From Icerya purchasi (taxonomy: Eukaryota > Arthropoda > Insecta > Hemiptera > Monophlebidae): DNA of 64,000 bases. Where the stretch lies: contig CM077115.1 in assembly GCA_039619475.1 (NCBI GenBank), positions 514,806,815 through 514,870,814 of the forward strand, written 5' to 3'. Below are positions 47,830-59,575 of this stretch, piece by piece (positions within the stretch are counted from its first letter, which is position 1; each line of letters starts with the position of its first letter). Below the pieces are notes generated by a model. It searched no databases and had not been told where the DNA came from. It saw only the letters and a list, made by a program, of their open reading frames with translations. Position numbers and translations under genes: made by a program.

Positions 47830-50200
47830 GTTCATTCTCGCCACTATTACCACTGGCGCCCCCACTGTCAAGACCTCTAAACATACATTACTAACCTCGC
47901 CAACACTATAATATTTTTTCTCTGTGTTACTAAATTAACCCAACTATATTTTTATTCATTTGTTACACAAACATTTGTTCAAATCTTTTGTAATATGTAT
48001 ATCGTACATACATTTATAGCCCACAGACACTACTTGCTTCATTACCACGAATACATCTCTTTCATGGTCACTTATCGTAACATAGTTTTTCCTGAAATTG
48101 TAAAAAAATTCTCTTCGTTCCATTCTTCCAAGTTTTCCAAATTTCAAATCATGCATAATTATTTAAGAATCAAATTAAGTATATTTTATCATTTCCAAAA
48201 AATTAATCATCTCTGTACAAGGCATTAACTCATTTTTCAAAACAAACATATTATTTTTTTAATCTATCATACATATCATTTTTATCATTCAAATTTTTTT
48301 CTGAATTCACAAATAGTTAACCTATAGAAAACATATTATTGTAAACATACATGACGAAGTCACTCCTCATAATTACATCATGAATTCATTTTTTTTTTCA
48401 TTTTTTTTTTTTACCATCATGAAATTGTAGTAGTGTTTTTAATTTTTTTATTTTCCATACATGACAAAAGCAATACAATCACGACATCTATGAATACACA
48501 CCATATGCTTCCAATAACCTATCATGCATTTTTTTAAATTAGTCCAAGCATACTATTTTTTCAATAACAAAGCCGATCATACATAATTTTTTCTTCTATA
48601 TAATCACTAATCTATGAAAACACTTGATTCGTTTTACTCATACTGTAGCAACCACTCCTTTTCCCTCATGCTAACAAACTTCAAAATTTAATAATATAAC
48701 ACGAAATTAATCTAAATATCTGTTCATGCTATTAAAATTAATATATCAATCTTTACATTCCTTTTGTACATTTCTGAAAAAATCCTACAACATGTTTTAA
48801 AATTAATCGAAGTATACTATTTTATTACCTAAAATCAATTATTCTCTCATACAGTTTTTTCCAATCATCCATAATGTTTTTTCTGTATTGTCATTATTAC
48901 AAAGTCATACAAAACAACAACACATTTTTAATCATAATGAATCCTTCATTCCATTCCGTTCATGCTATATACCATTATCATTCAATTCAACGTTATGAAA
49001 TTAGTCTAAATATACATTCATGCTAGCAAAGTTATTATCCCACCCTTTGCATTGTTCCAAGATGATTTATTTGACATTTTTTCTTTAAATTTCCCTCATA
49101 CTATTATTTTTGAAATGTAGGATGATGACTATGATTAGAATTCATGATTATGAAGAGAGAGATGCTTGGTGAAATTGTATTGTCATTATATGCGAGATGA
49201 TGTGTGTTTGTGGGTGAGTATGGATGCATGTAAAATATATGAGTGTGTTAGTAGAGAACATCCGTTCATGCGTGAACACAGGTACAGATACAGTTATAGA
49301 ATGAGAGAGGTAAAAATATATATTTTGTTATGTTTGATATGTGCATGATAAAGAGGTTAACAAAGAATAATCACATTACCCTCACAACTTAGACATTGAG
49401 TTTTACCTTTGCAATATTTTAGATGTAAAAGCAGTGACATTGACATGTGGTAAACGTTTTCATCACTTTTGACTAATTATAACCAATTTTCCAACATTTC
49501 TCTTCGTTTTTCCTACATTTTAATACTTTTACACCGTTTCAGTCAATTTTTGCTATTTAATGCCATTTTTTCCAGTGTTTTTACCACCTTTCTCACAATT
49601 TTCATCATTCTTTCATCATCTTTGTTAGGTTTTTTCTTACAACTCTTTAATATTTCGATCGTTGCTAGTGATAACCATCATTATTTATGCTTTCAATCCT
49701 TCCACTTCAGCAATGCACACATACAGCTTAGCAATCGCCGCAGCCATTGAACGTTGTAGGACTGCAATCGTGATCTCCATTTGATTATTGGGATTTAAAA
49801 GTCACATCTTTGAACGCTTGATCTAATGCATCAACATGATTTTTTTTGTATTCGCCCACCTGCTGCTGGAGGTTCCACTTAATATTCTCAACAGACTATC
49901 ATACAGTCGTTTAACAAGAGAATCTGTAAGACCCGAGACATTTACTTAACGTTTTCCCAACACATTTACAGACATACCCTGTACACTAAGGAAATCTTTA
50001 AACATCTCTGTAACCATTCCTTTTAAGCTGGCGGGAGCAAGGAACTCCTATAAACGTTTATCAATCAGCACTTCATCGTTCATCGCCCTGGTTTCACTCG
50101 CCGTTGCACAGACATGTAATAAACATTTTCTTCTTTTACAATTTTCTTATGCTATAACACTATTACATCATTTTTCCTCGTTTCTAACTAATTGTAACCA
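47830..50200 (+). other. Left arm, pyrimidine-rich non-coding sequence
   Basis: Strongly T- and C-biased on the plus strand, with many CAT and TTTT runs and no credible frame; the short open stretches have no domain. The mirror region in the right arm is correspondingly A- and G-rich. Confidence 0.6.
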
Positions 50201-50214
50201 GTTTTCCATTATTT

Positions 50215-50700
50215 CTTAGCATGTTCTTCTGTTTAGGACCTTTTGCGCTATTTTTTCATCAATTTATGTTATTTCACATCGTTTTTCTGGTGATTTTAGT
50301 GCCTTTCACACAATTTTACTAATTATTTTCGACTATTTCTTAGCATGTTCTTCTGTTTAGGACCTTTTGCGCTATTTTTTCATCAATTTATGTTATTTCA
50401 CATCGTTTTTCTGATGATTTCAGTGCCTTTCACACAATTTTACTAATTATTTTCGACTATTTCTTAACATGTTCTTCTGTTTTAGGTCCTTTTTGCACTA
50501 TTTTTTCATCAATTTATGTTATTTCACATCGTTTTTCTGGTGATTTTAGTGCCTTTCACACAATTTTACTAATTATTTTCGACTATTTCTTAACATGTTC
50601 TTCTGCTTTAGGTCCTTTTTGCACTATTTTTTCATCAATTTATGTTATTTCACATCGTTTTTCTAGTGTTTTACTACCTTTCACACAATTTTACTCAATT
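50215..50700 (+). repeat. 124-bp tandem array, four copies (left arm)
   Basis: ATGTTCTTCTG marks lie at 50221, 50345, 50469 and 50595, giving periods of 124, 124 and 126. Each unit contains TTTTTCATCAATTTATGTTA and CACATCGTTTTTCT. The right arm has three copies, which accounts for the 126-base jump in mirror coordinates between outer and inner arm. Confidence 0.9.
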
Positions 50701-51469
50701 TTTCCCCATCTTTGAAGATTTTTTTTTTCATTTATCTCATACATTATATCTCCGAATGTGACGATTAGCTATCCTTTTAAGTACATTTTTTTAATTCGAT
50801 ATAAGTGAGGAGTACTTTTCAGGTCGACATGTATACTTCATGATATGACATTCAATTCATTATTAATCTATGTTTCAACAGGTTTGTGGTCGGTTGTTGG
50901 AGGTTTACAGAACTTTCTGTTGCATTGCTTATAGTATAATGGTTCTTGTGTGCTAGTGAGATGATGGTGTTTTGTGGGGAATAATAAACATGGGAAAGAG
51001 AAGGAGTGCGCCCCATCAAGCAGGGGGGAGTGATGCTTCGTAATTAACTTGGGTATTGCGCGCATTGCATGGCAGTTATAATATGCTCGAGCAAAAATTA
51101 GTCGCTGTACTCGCATGGTGTTCATGTTATTCATTAAATGTTCACACTGAGAGATGCAATGGGCTCATCGACAGATGGATCCATGCTATCATTTCGATTT
51201 TTATAATTGTAATCTGCACTGAGCATGTATGTATTACAACGAACCCATCAACTCTGTTACAGATGGTAATGTTTGAGGATAGATAGTGAAACGTTCATTA
51301 GAACATGAATGTGTATACAAAGTGTTGTTACATCACATGTATGTCATCAAATTAACTAAAATGTTGCGTATATAGTAAAAAAAGAAATGAGGGTTTTTCC
51401 CTAAGAGGGCGACTATAATAAAATTGATGCGATTTTAGATGGAAATGGGAGTATTTTACAGTAAAAACG

Positions 51470-52300
51470 GGAGTTCTTAGTCAGGTTCTGATATAATTCT
51501 GAAACTGCAAGTTTGGAGTGTTGATTTAAAGAATATATTCATTTTCATATACACTATGCTTCTTGAATTTCATTAAAATTTCTGAGCAATTTCGTTGTTT
51601 ATTTCTATTTGTAATGATTTGTTTCATGTTGAGTGTGTTAATGGTATAGTATTTTATTTGTGTGTAAAGACTGTCCAAATAATTCAAATTATTTCGCATT
51701 ACGAACTTTGTACCTGTGAAAATGTGCTGAAATACATCATAAGAGCCGTTCAAAACATTAAAAAATAGTATGAAACGTCACAAATTGTTGAAAAAAAGTG
51801 TAATGATCGCATGGACCTTGATGTCGAAGAGTCCAGTCCGTTTCTCAGTGTGAATGTTTAATGTATAACATGAACGATATATAACAAGTAATTTTGACCA
51901 AACTGATTATAATTGTATTGCAATGTGTGCAAATAATGGAGTTAATTCCCAAACAATACTCTCCCATGCTTGATTGGGATGCACTCCACCTCTTACCCAT
52001 ATTTATTATTCCTAACCAAATACCTTCATCTCACTAGCATATAAAAACTATTATCTTATAACTGATGCAGCAGAAAAGTTCTGTAAACTTCCCCCCAACC
52101 ATTTACAAAGCTGTTCAAACATAGCTTCAGAATGAAATGAATACCACATCAAAAAGTATACATGTCAGTCCAAAAAGTACTCCTCATGCAGAAATTACTC
52201 CATGTAGGAGTAAAATAGCCACATTTATAAAAAAACATCAAATTTTGTGTGAAAAATGCCGTTTAACCTCCAGAATATTCACCATTTAGGTGCAAAACAG
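51470..52300. other. Central spacer of the palindrome (831 bp)
   Basis: The spacer is single copy with respect to the arms. Its right part (about 51795-52195) is a diverged direct copy of the adjoining inner arm (about 52570-52970) displaced by 775-778 bases; marks are CAGTGTGAA at 51846 and 52621. No coding region. A 75-codon minus-strand frame at 51526-51753 has no domain. Confidence 0.85.
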
Positions 52301-53069
52301 CGTTTTTACTGTAAAATACTCCCATTTCCATCTAAAATCGCATCAATTTTATTATAGTCGCCCTCTTAGGGAAAAACCCTTATTTCTTTTTTTACTATAT
52401 ACGCAACATTTTAGTTAATTTGATGACATACATGTGATGTAACAACACTTTGTATACACATTCATGTTCTAATGAACGTTTCACTATCTATCCTCAAACA
52501 TTACCATCTGTAACAGAGTTGATGGGTTCGTTGTAATACATACATGCTCAGTGCAGATTACAATTATAAAAATCGAAATGATAGCATGGATCCATCTGTC
52601 GATGAGCCCATTGCATCTCTCAGTGTGAACATTTAATGAATAACATGAACACCATGCGAGTACAGCGACTAATTTTTGCTCGAGCATATTATAACTGCCA
52701 TGCAATGCGCGCAATACCCAAGTTAATTACGAAGCATCACTCCCCCCTGCTTGATGGGGCGCACTCCTTCTCTTTCCCATGTTTATTATTCCCCACAAAA
52801 CACCATCATCTCACTAGCACACAAGAACCATTATACTATAAGCAATGCAACAGAAAGTTCTGTAAACCTCCAACAACCGACCACAAACCTGTTGAAACAT
52901 AGATTAATAATGAATTGAATGTCATATCATGAAGTATACATGTCGACCTGAAAAGTACTCCTCACTTATATCGAATTAAAAAAATGTACTTAAAAGGATA
53001 GCTAATCGTCACATTCGGAGATATAATGTATGAGATAAATGAAAAAAAAAATCTTCAAAGATGGGGAAA

Positions 53070-53450
53070 AATTGAGTAAAATTGTGTGAAAGGTAGTAAA
53101 ACACTAGAAAAACGATGTGAAATAACATAAATTGATGAAAAAATAGTGCAAAAAGGACCTAAAGCAGAAGAACATGTTAAGAAATAGTCGAAAATAATTA
53201 GTAAAATTGTGTGAAAGGCACTAAAATCATCAGAAAAACGATGTGAAATAACATAAATTGATGAAAAAATAGCGCAAAAGGTCCTAAACAGAAGAACATG
53301 CTAAGAAATAGTCGAAAATAATTAGTAAAATTGTGTGAAAGGCACTAAAATCACCAGAAAAACGATGTGAAATAACATAAATTGATGAAAAAATAGCGCA
53401 AAAGGTCCTAAACAGAAGAACATGCTAAGAAATAATGGAAAACTGGTTAC
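53070..53450 (-). repeat. 124-bp tandem array, three copies (right arm)
   Basis: CAGAAGAACATG marks occur at about 53165, 53289 and 53412 on the plus strand. One unit fewer than the left arm. Confidence 0.9.
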
Positions 53451-55836
53451 AATTAGTTAGAAACGAGGAAAAATGATGTAATAGTGTTATAGCATAAGAA
53501 AATTGTAAAAGAAGAAAATGTTTATTACATGTCTGTGCAACGGCGAGTGAAACCAGGGCGATGAACGATGAAGTGCTGATTGATAAACGTTTATAGGAGT
53601 TCCTTGCTCCCGCCAGCTTAAAAGGAATGGTTACAGAGATGTTTAAAGATTTCCTTAGTGTACAGGGTATGTCTGTAAATGTGTTGGGAAAACGTTAAGT
53701 AAATGTCTCGGGTCTTACAGATTCTCTTGTTAAACGACTGTATGATAGTCTGTTGAGAATATTAAGTGGAACCTCCAGCAGCAGGTGGGCGAATACAAAA
53801 AAAATCATGTTGATGCATTAGATCAAGCGTTCAAAGATGTGACTTTTAAATCCCAATAATCAAATGGAGATCACGATTGCAGTCCTACAACGTTCAATGG
53901 CTGCGGCGATTGCTAAGCTGTATGTGTGCATTGCTGAAGTGGAAGGATTGAAAGCATAAATAATGATGGTTATCACTAGCAACGATCGAAATATTAAAGA
54001 GTTGTAAGAAAAAACCTAACAAAGATGATGAAAGAATGATGAAAATTGTGAGAAAGGTGGTAAAAACACTGGAAAAAATGGCATTAAATAGCAAAAATTG
54101 ACTGAAACGGTGTAAAAGTATTAAAATGTAGGAAAAACGAAGAGAAATGTTGGAAAATTGGTTATAATTAGTCAAAAGTGATGAAAACGTTTACCACATG
54201 TCAATGTCACTGCTTTTACATCTAAAATATTGCAAAGGTAAAACTCAATGTCTAAGTTGTGAGGGTAATGTGATTATTCTTTGTTAACCTCTTTATCATG
54301 CACATATCAAACATAACAAAATATATATTTTTACCTCTCTCATTCTATAACTGTATCTGTACCTGTGTTCACGCATGAACGGATGTTCTCTACTAACACA
54401 CTCATATATTTTACATGCATCCATACTCACCCACAAACACACATCATCTCGCATATAATGACAATACAATTTCACCAAGCATCTCTCTCTTCATAATCAT
54501 GAATTCTAATCATAGTCATCATCCTACATTTCAAAAATAATAGTATGAGGGAAATTTAAAGAAAAAATGTCAAATAAATCATCTTGGAACAATGCAAAGG
54601 GTGGGATAATAACTTTGCTAGCATGAATGTATATTTAGACTAATTTCATAACGTTGAATTGAATGATAATGGTATATAGCATGAACGGAATGGAATGAAG
54701 GATTCATTATGATTAAAAATGTGTTGTTGTTTTGTATGACTTTGTAATAATGACAATACAGAAAAAACATTATGGATGATTGGAAAAAACTGTATGAGAG
54801 AATAATTGATTTTAGGTAATAAAATAGTATACTTCGATTAATTTTAAAACATGTTGTAGGATTTTTTCAGAAATGTACAAAAGGAATGTAAAGATTGATA
54901 TATTAATTTTAATAGCATGAACAGATATTTAGATTAATTTCGTGTTATATTATTAAATTTTGAAGTTTGTTAGCATGAGGGAAAAGGAGTGGTTGCTACA
55001 GTATGAGTAAAACGAATCAAGTGTTTTCATAGATTAGTGATTATATAGAAGAAAAAATTATGTATGATCGGCTTTGTTATTGAAAAAATAGTATGCTTGG
55101 ACTAATTTAAAAAAATGCATGATAGGTTATTGGAAGCATATGGTGTGTATTCATAGATGTCGTGATTGTATTGCTTTTGTCATGTATGGAAAATAAAAAA
55201 ATTAAAAACACTACTACAATTTCATGATGGTAAAAAAAAAAAATGAAAAAAAAAATGAATTCATGATGTAATTATGAGGAGTGACTTCGTCATGTATGTT
55301 TACAATAATATGTTTTCTATAGGTTAACTATTTGTGAATTCAGAAAAAAATTTGAATGATAAAAATGATATGTATGATAGATTAAAAAAATAATATGTTT
55401 GTTTTGAAAAATGAGTTAATGCCTTGTACAGAGATGATTAATTTTTTGGAAATGATAAAATATACTTAATTTGATTCTTAAATAATTATGCATGATTTGA
55501 AATTTGGAAAACTTGGAAGAATGGAACGAAGAGAATTTTTTTACAATTTCAGGAAAAACTATGTTACGATAAGTGACCATGAAAGAGATGTATTCGTGGT
55601 AATGAAGCAAGTAGTGTCTGTGGGCTATAAATGTATGTACGATATACATATTACAAAAGATTTGAACAAATGTTTGTGTAACAAATGAATAAAAATATAG
55701 TTGGGTTAATTTAGTAACACAGAGAAAAAATATTATAGTGTTGGCGAGGTTAGTAATGTATGTTTAGAGGTCTTGACAGTGGGGGCGCCAGTGGTAATAG
55801 TGGCGAGAATGAACGAAAAAAGAAAATAATAATCTT

Positions 55837-56972
55837 TTAGTCAACCTTTTTATGTTTGATGTGATAATTGTTCACAGATAGATACATGTATCTTCGACGT
55901 TTTTTATAATCAAGCTGTTGTTCTCGAGAATATATCTCCCACTCGTATGTTGCAACTCTGATCTGCTTGTGCTAGTTCGTTTTTTTTTCTTTGAACATGC
56001 TGTGTCTCGTAAACTACTAGGTTTTCTACCTGTTGCTCTATTGATCAACACACCTCATAGACGAATTCTTCATCATGCTCATGCTCGTAACATGGTAGAA
56101 GTGATTTTATCATATCATCCGGTTTTAATCTATCTGTAGAAATGCATAAATGTCTCCAACACAACTTGGAAATAATGTAATTATCATTTCTTTGGTGGCT
56201 GTAATGAACAACTGACTTAAATCATTTATATTGAGATTATTCATAAGCTTCAGCGGATGGAAAACATGATCGTACCATGCCTTCATTACCATAACGTTTT
56301 TCGCTGCACAATGAAAACTATCATTCTCATTATGATGTTTACAGGTTATCAAATTGCTTATATCAAAATACTCTTCATGTAGATTCTCAATACTATGTAG
56401 TCGAAAGACTTTATCCATATTAACGATTCCATAGTCTAAATCACTCAACAATTCAGACTTTTCGTTAAGTTCCATTAGTATAAGTTTAGCATATACTGTT
56501 AAAATATATATGCGAGCTCTCGGTTTTTGAGATATTATCGTGAATATATCGCGTGCCATAAATGTTTCTTTCCGTCAGGGAAATAATGAAGGATTTTTCA
56601 AGTGATGACTCATCGAAGAACATTGTAAATGTGGCGTTTTTGATGAATGTCATGCTCTGCTTGGCTTATACAGTGTATGCAAACACTTTCCGCCAGACAT
56701 ATCAATCATTGCTAGTTCGGTTACTCCAAACCATAATCACAATCTATATGGATGCTGATATCTACAAAATATTCCGCTATATCTGCTTGTTCTGATAATA
56801 ATACAGGACCAATGATATTATGTACAGAAGATGTTGATCCTTCTGCTGTATAACCATCATCTGATTGCTGTGATTGAGGTGATGAAGTTGTATGCGGGAC
56901 ACTATCACTCGAAAATGAATTCTGAATAAATTCGTCGAGTTTAATATCAATCGAATCGGTATTGTTATTCAT
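55837..56972 (-). pseudogene. Arm gene, mirror copy; weak DEDDh exonuclease resemblance
   Basis: Mirror of 46672-47807. The 83-codon, 144-codon and 77-codon frames of the two arms are identical in length and in translated sequence, so all frameshifts and stops are shared. The decay predates the duplication of the arms, or gene conversion keeps the arms alike. Confidence 0.4.
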
Positions 56973-59039
56973 GTTTGAATAATATTTTTAACTTTTTACT
57001 AAGAATGTAGAAAATTATTACTTTTAATGTTAGAGCAAACTTTTATTAATGCGTGAAGAACACAGCTTCAACAAATTCTACACGTTTAATGTAACACTAA
57101 TACTGACTGCCTGAACAGATCCTTTCGAGATTCTAGCTCGATGCATGTCTTTGAAGAGGGCGGGTTGCACCAGAAAAACCACATTCCTTTGGTGAAAGCT
57201 GGTTGCATACGCAAATGAACGAAATTTACAGGTGATCTTTAGGTTATGGGTGTTTGTGTGTAGGTGTGTACATGTCAACCGGTTTTTCTACAAAAGATAT
57301 GAAGGAGAAGATCCGGGCAGACTCGATGACCTTGACACAAGATCGAAATCAACGACATAGCAACATTCATGCATGGAAATAAGCAGAGTACCTTTGAATT
57401 ATGAGCGTATGCGGGCATATTGGGGGAAAATATGGAAGATATTGAAAAAAAAAAAAAAATATTTAGAGTTTGAAAAAAATGAAATAATTTTAAACTAACA
57501 GATTCGAAAAAAATTATTATGAATGATGAGAAAATCATTGTTAGCAGATGGATGCGTGGGAATGAATGGTATGGATTCACTGTAGTTTTGGGGGGGGGGG
57601 GGGATGTACTCATGAAAAATAATAGAAAAGAATTTAAATTTGTGTAGGGTGGATAGGGGAGAGGGAAAATATGAAACAGCGTTAAATAAAAATATACTCG
57701 AATTAATTTTTGAATACTTACGATTGGAAAAAGACTTTAGAGGGGAAAAAATATATTTTAGACTAATTCCATAATACATAGACATGAAAAATTATTATGA
57801 ACAATATGAGGAATACCGTTAGAAGATGTTTACGCAATCATACTAGTGAAGATATCAATGGATTTATTTTTAGAACCTGAGAAAAAATAAAATAAGAAAA
57901 TTATCAACGGACGGAGGAAATGATTGGAAGCGAAAAAAATATAATTAGGCTGATTCTATAATATTAGACTTGAAAAAGTTATTATGAACGACAAGAGAAC
58001 TACTGGTAGCAGATGAGTGCGAGGGAACATTATGTGCGAATGAAAGAGTGGCTAATACATTGACAGATTAATTTTTAGAATCGGAGAAACAAAACAGAAG
58101 AAATAAACAGAAGCGTAAAAGAAAAATATAGTTAGGCTAATTCTATAATATTTTGACTCGAAAATAAAATATGTACGAAGTGGTGGTGTGTATGTGTGTG
58201 TGTGTGTGTGTGTGATATCGCGGTGTTTATTTCGGTGGTGACGGAGCGTGCATGGAATAGTACAGTGTACCTTTGTACAGGTTAACTCAATGCTTGATAT
58301 GTGTGCAAGAATGGACGGTGTGCTTTTGCAATGAACAGAGAATACGTAAAAATAAAAATAAAAAAATATCAATGGATTAAGTATAAGATCGGAAGCGGAA
58401 AAAGACGAAAAATATATATCAGGTGGCGGTGTGTATGTGTGCGTGTGTGAACGTGTAGCGATCGTGAACAGGTTTCTATCAGTGGCGTGTGAGAGTATGC
58501 ATAGATGATCAGCTAGTTAATTTCGAACGAACGACTGGAATTCACCTCACCTGGTGACAGTTTCAACTAGTTGCTGGAACATTTAAATATTTCCATTACA
58601 GCCGCGCTCGCGCTTTCATAATACATCCCGTAGCAGCACACTCGCCCGCTCTCATTCGACTGATTGAACAATCGAATATTTTCTTTAAAAATAAAATTTA
58701 AAAAAAAAAAATGCCTGAACGGAGCACGACTCGGAAAATTCCTTTAAAATTTGGGTTCTAAGTGTTGAGATTCAAACGTTTTTATCACTCTGGCAAAATT
58801 TTGCCCCTCCCAACCTCGAAAAGTGAAAATTAAAAAGTATGCTACATATATTACACGAAGAGTCATGTATAATACATACACATGATGATAGAAGGCGCGG
58901 GTATGGGAAAGCGAGTACACTTTCATGGCGGCTAAGGCTATGTTGAATATATGTGTGGAAACGGTGCGAGCGCATTTACAAATAGCAGTATGAACGGGGA
59001 AATCGTGAAAATTTGAAGAAATTTTGGGGAAACTTGGAT

Positions 59040-59532
59040 GAATTTTAACCATATGGATACAAATTGGGGTGAACTTTCAGCACCTGTACGCTAATTGGGG
59101 TGGATTTTGCCTACCTTGATGGGAATTAGGGATCGAATTAGCGGAACTGTCCAGGAAAATTTGGGGGGGGGGGGACTTGGGTTAAATTTGATCGCATGGA
59201 CCTAAATTGGGGTAACTTTGGGCTCTAAAAGAGAAAATGGGGTTAATTTTTAGCACCCTGATGAGAATTTGGGGTGAAATTTCAGCAACTGTCCAGGAAA
59301 ATTGTGGGGAACTAGGAGGAACTGGGGGGAAACTTGGGGTAACTTTGGGCTCCAAGGCAGAAATTGGGGTGAGTTTTGAGCAGCTGGACACAAATTGGGG
59401 TGAGTTTTGAACACCAGGGGAACAAATTGGGGTGAGTTTTGAGCACTGGGGGAACACATTAGGGTGAGTTTTGAGCACCGGGGGATAAATTGGGGTGAAT
59501 TTTGAGCACCGGGGCACAAATAGGGGTTGGTG
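59040..59532 (-). repeat. Subterminal minisatellite, right
   Basis: Mirror of 44108-44600, with the G run at 59163-59174 (12 bases) and one substitution noted at 59202. Confidence 0.85.
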
Positions 59533-59569
59533 ACGTCAGACGTGCCAGCTGTCACATTTATTAGCTACT

Positions 59570-59575
59570 AATAGC
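59570..59575. repeat. 6-bp target site duplication AATAGC (right)
   Basis: Second copy of the duplication, directly after the terminal ...GCTACT of the right arm. Confidence 0.88.

Larger units (their letters stand above)
44071..51469 (+). repeat. Left arm of the palindrome (7,399 bp)
   Basis: Outer to inner: terminus, subterminal minisatellite (44108-44600), AC microsatellite (about 45428-45452), a run of 15 C at 46040-46054, broken exonuclease-like frame (46672-47807), T-rich sequence, a four-copy 124-bp tandem array, and an inner end at GTAAAAACG (51461-51469). Differences from the right arm that I could see: T at 44438 against the complement of C at 59202; G at 51389 against the complement of T at 52381; three homopolymer or tandem length changes. 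Confidence 0.9.
44071..59569. mobile_element. Giant palindromic transposable element (15.5 kb, Polinton-like ends)
   Basis: Two inverted arms, 44071-51469 and 52301-59569, flank an 831-bp spacer. Termini are AGTAGCTAATAAATGTGACA on one end and its complement on the other. Coordinates of paired features sum to 103640-103644 in the outer part and 103770 in the inner part, so only a few small indels separate the arms. The insertion made a 6-bp duplication (AATAGC) within a gypsy pol relic. Six-base duplications, 5'-AG ends and a length of 15-20 kb are known for Polinton/Maverick elements. I find no polymerase B, retroviral-like integrase, packaging ATPase or capsid, so assignment to that group is inference. 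Alternatives are a foldback element of another superfamily or a head-to-head dimer of a linear element. Confidence 0.85.
52301..59569 (-). repeat. Right arm of the palindrome (7,269 bp)
   Basis: Reverse complement of the left arm, shorter mainly because it lacks one 126-base tandem unit; run lengths of C/G tracts are 12 instead of 15 and 14 instead of 15. Gene relic and minisatellite are repeated on the minus strand. Confidence 0.9.

Noticed and set aside
50215..50700. CRISPR-like array
   Set aside because: The 124-bp units are contiguous tandem copies without variable spacers, and the context is eukaryotic.
44071..59569. Palindrome as an assembly artefact from hairpin-type chimeric reads
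   Set aside because: The arms differ by a 126-base tandem unit, homopolymer lengths and at least two substitutions. A unique 831-bp spacer separates them, and a target duplication within gypsy sequence flanks them. Raw reads would still be the final test.
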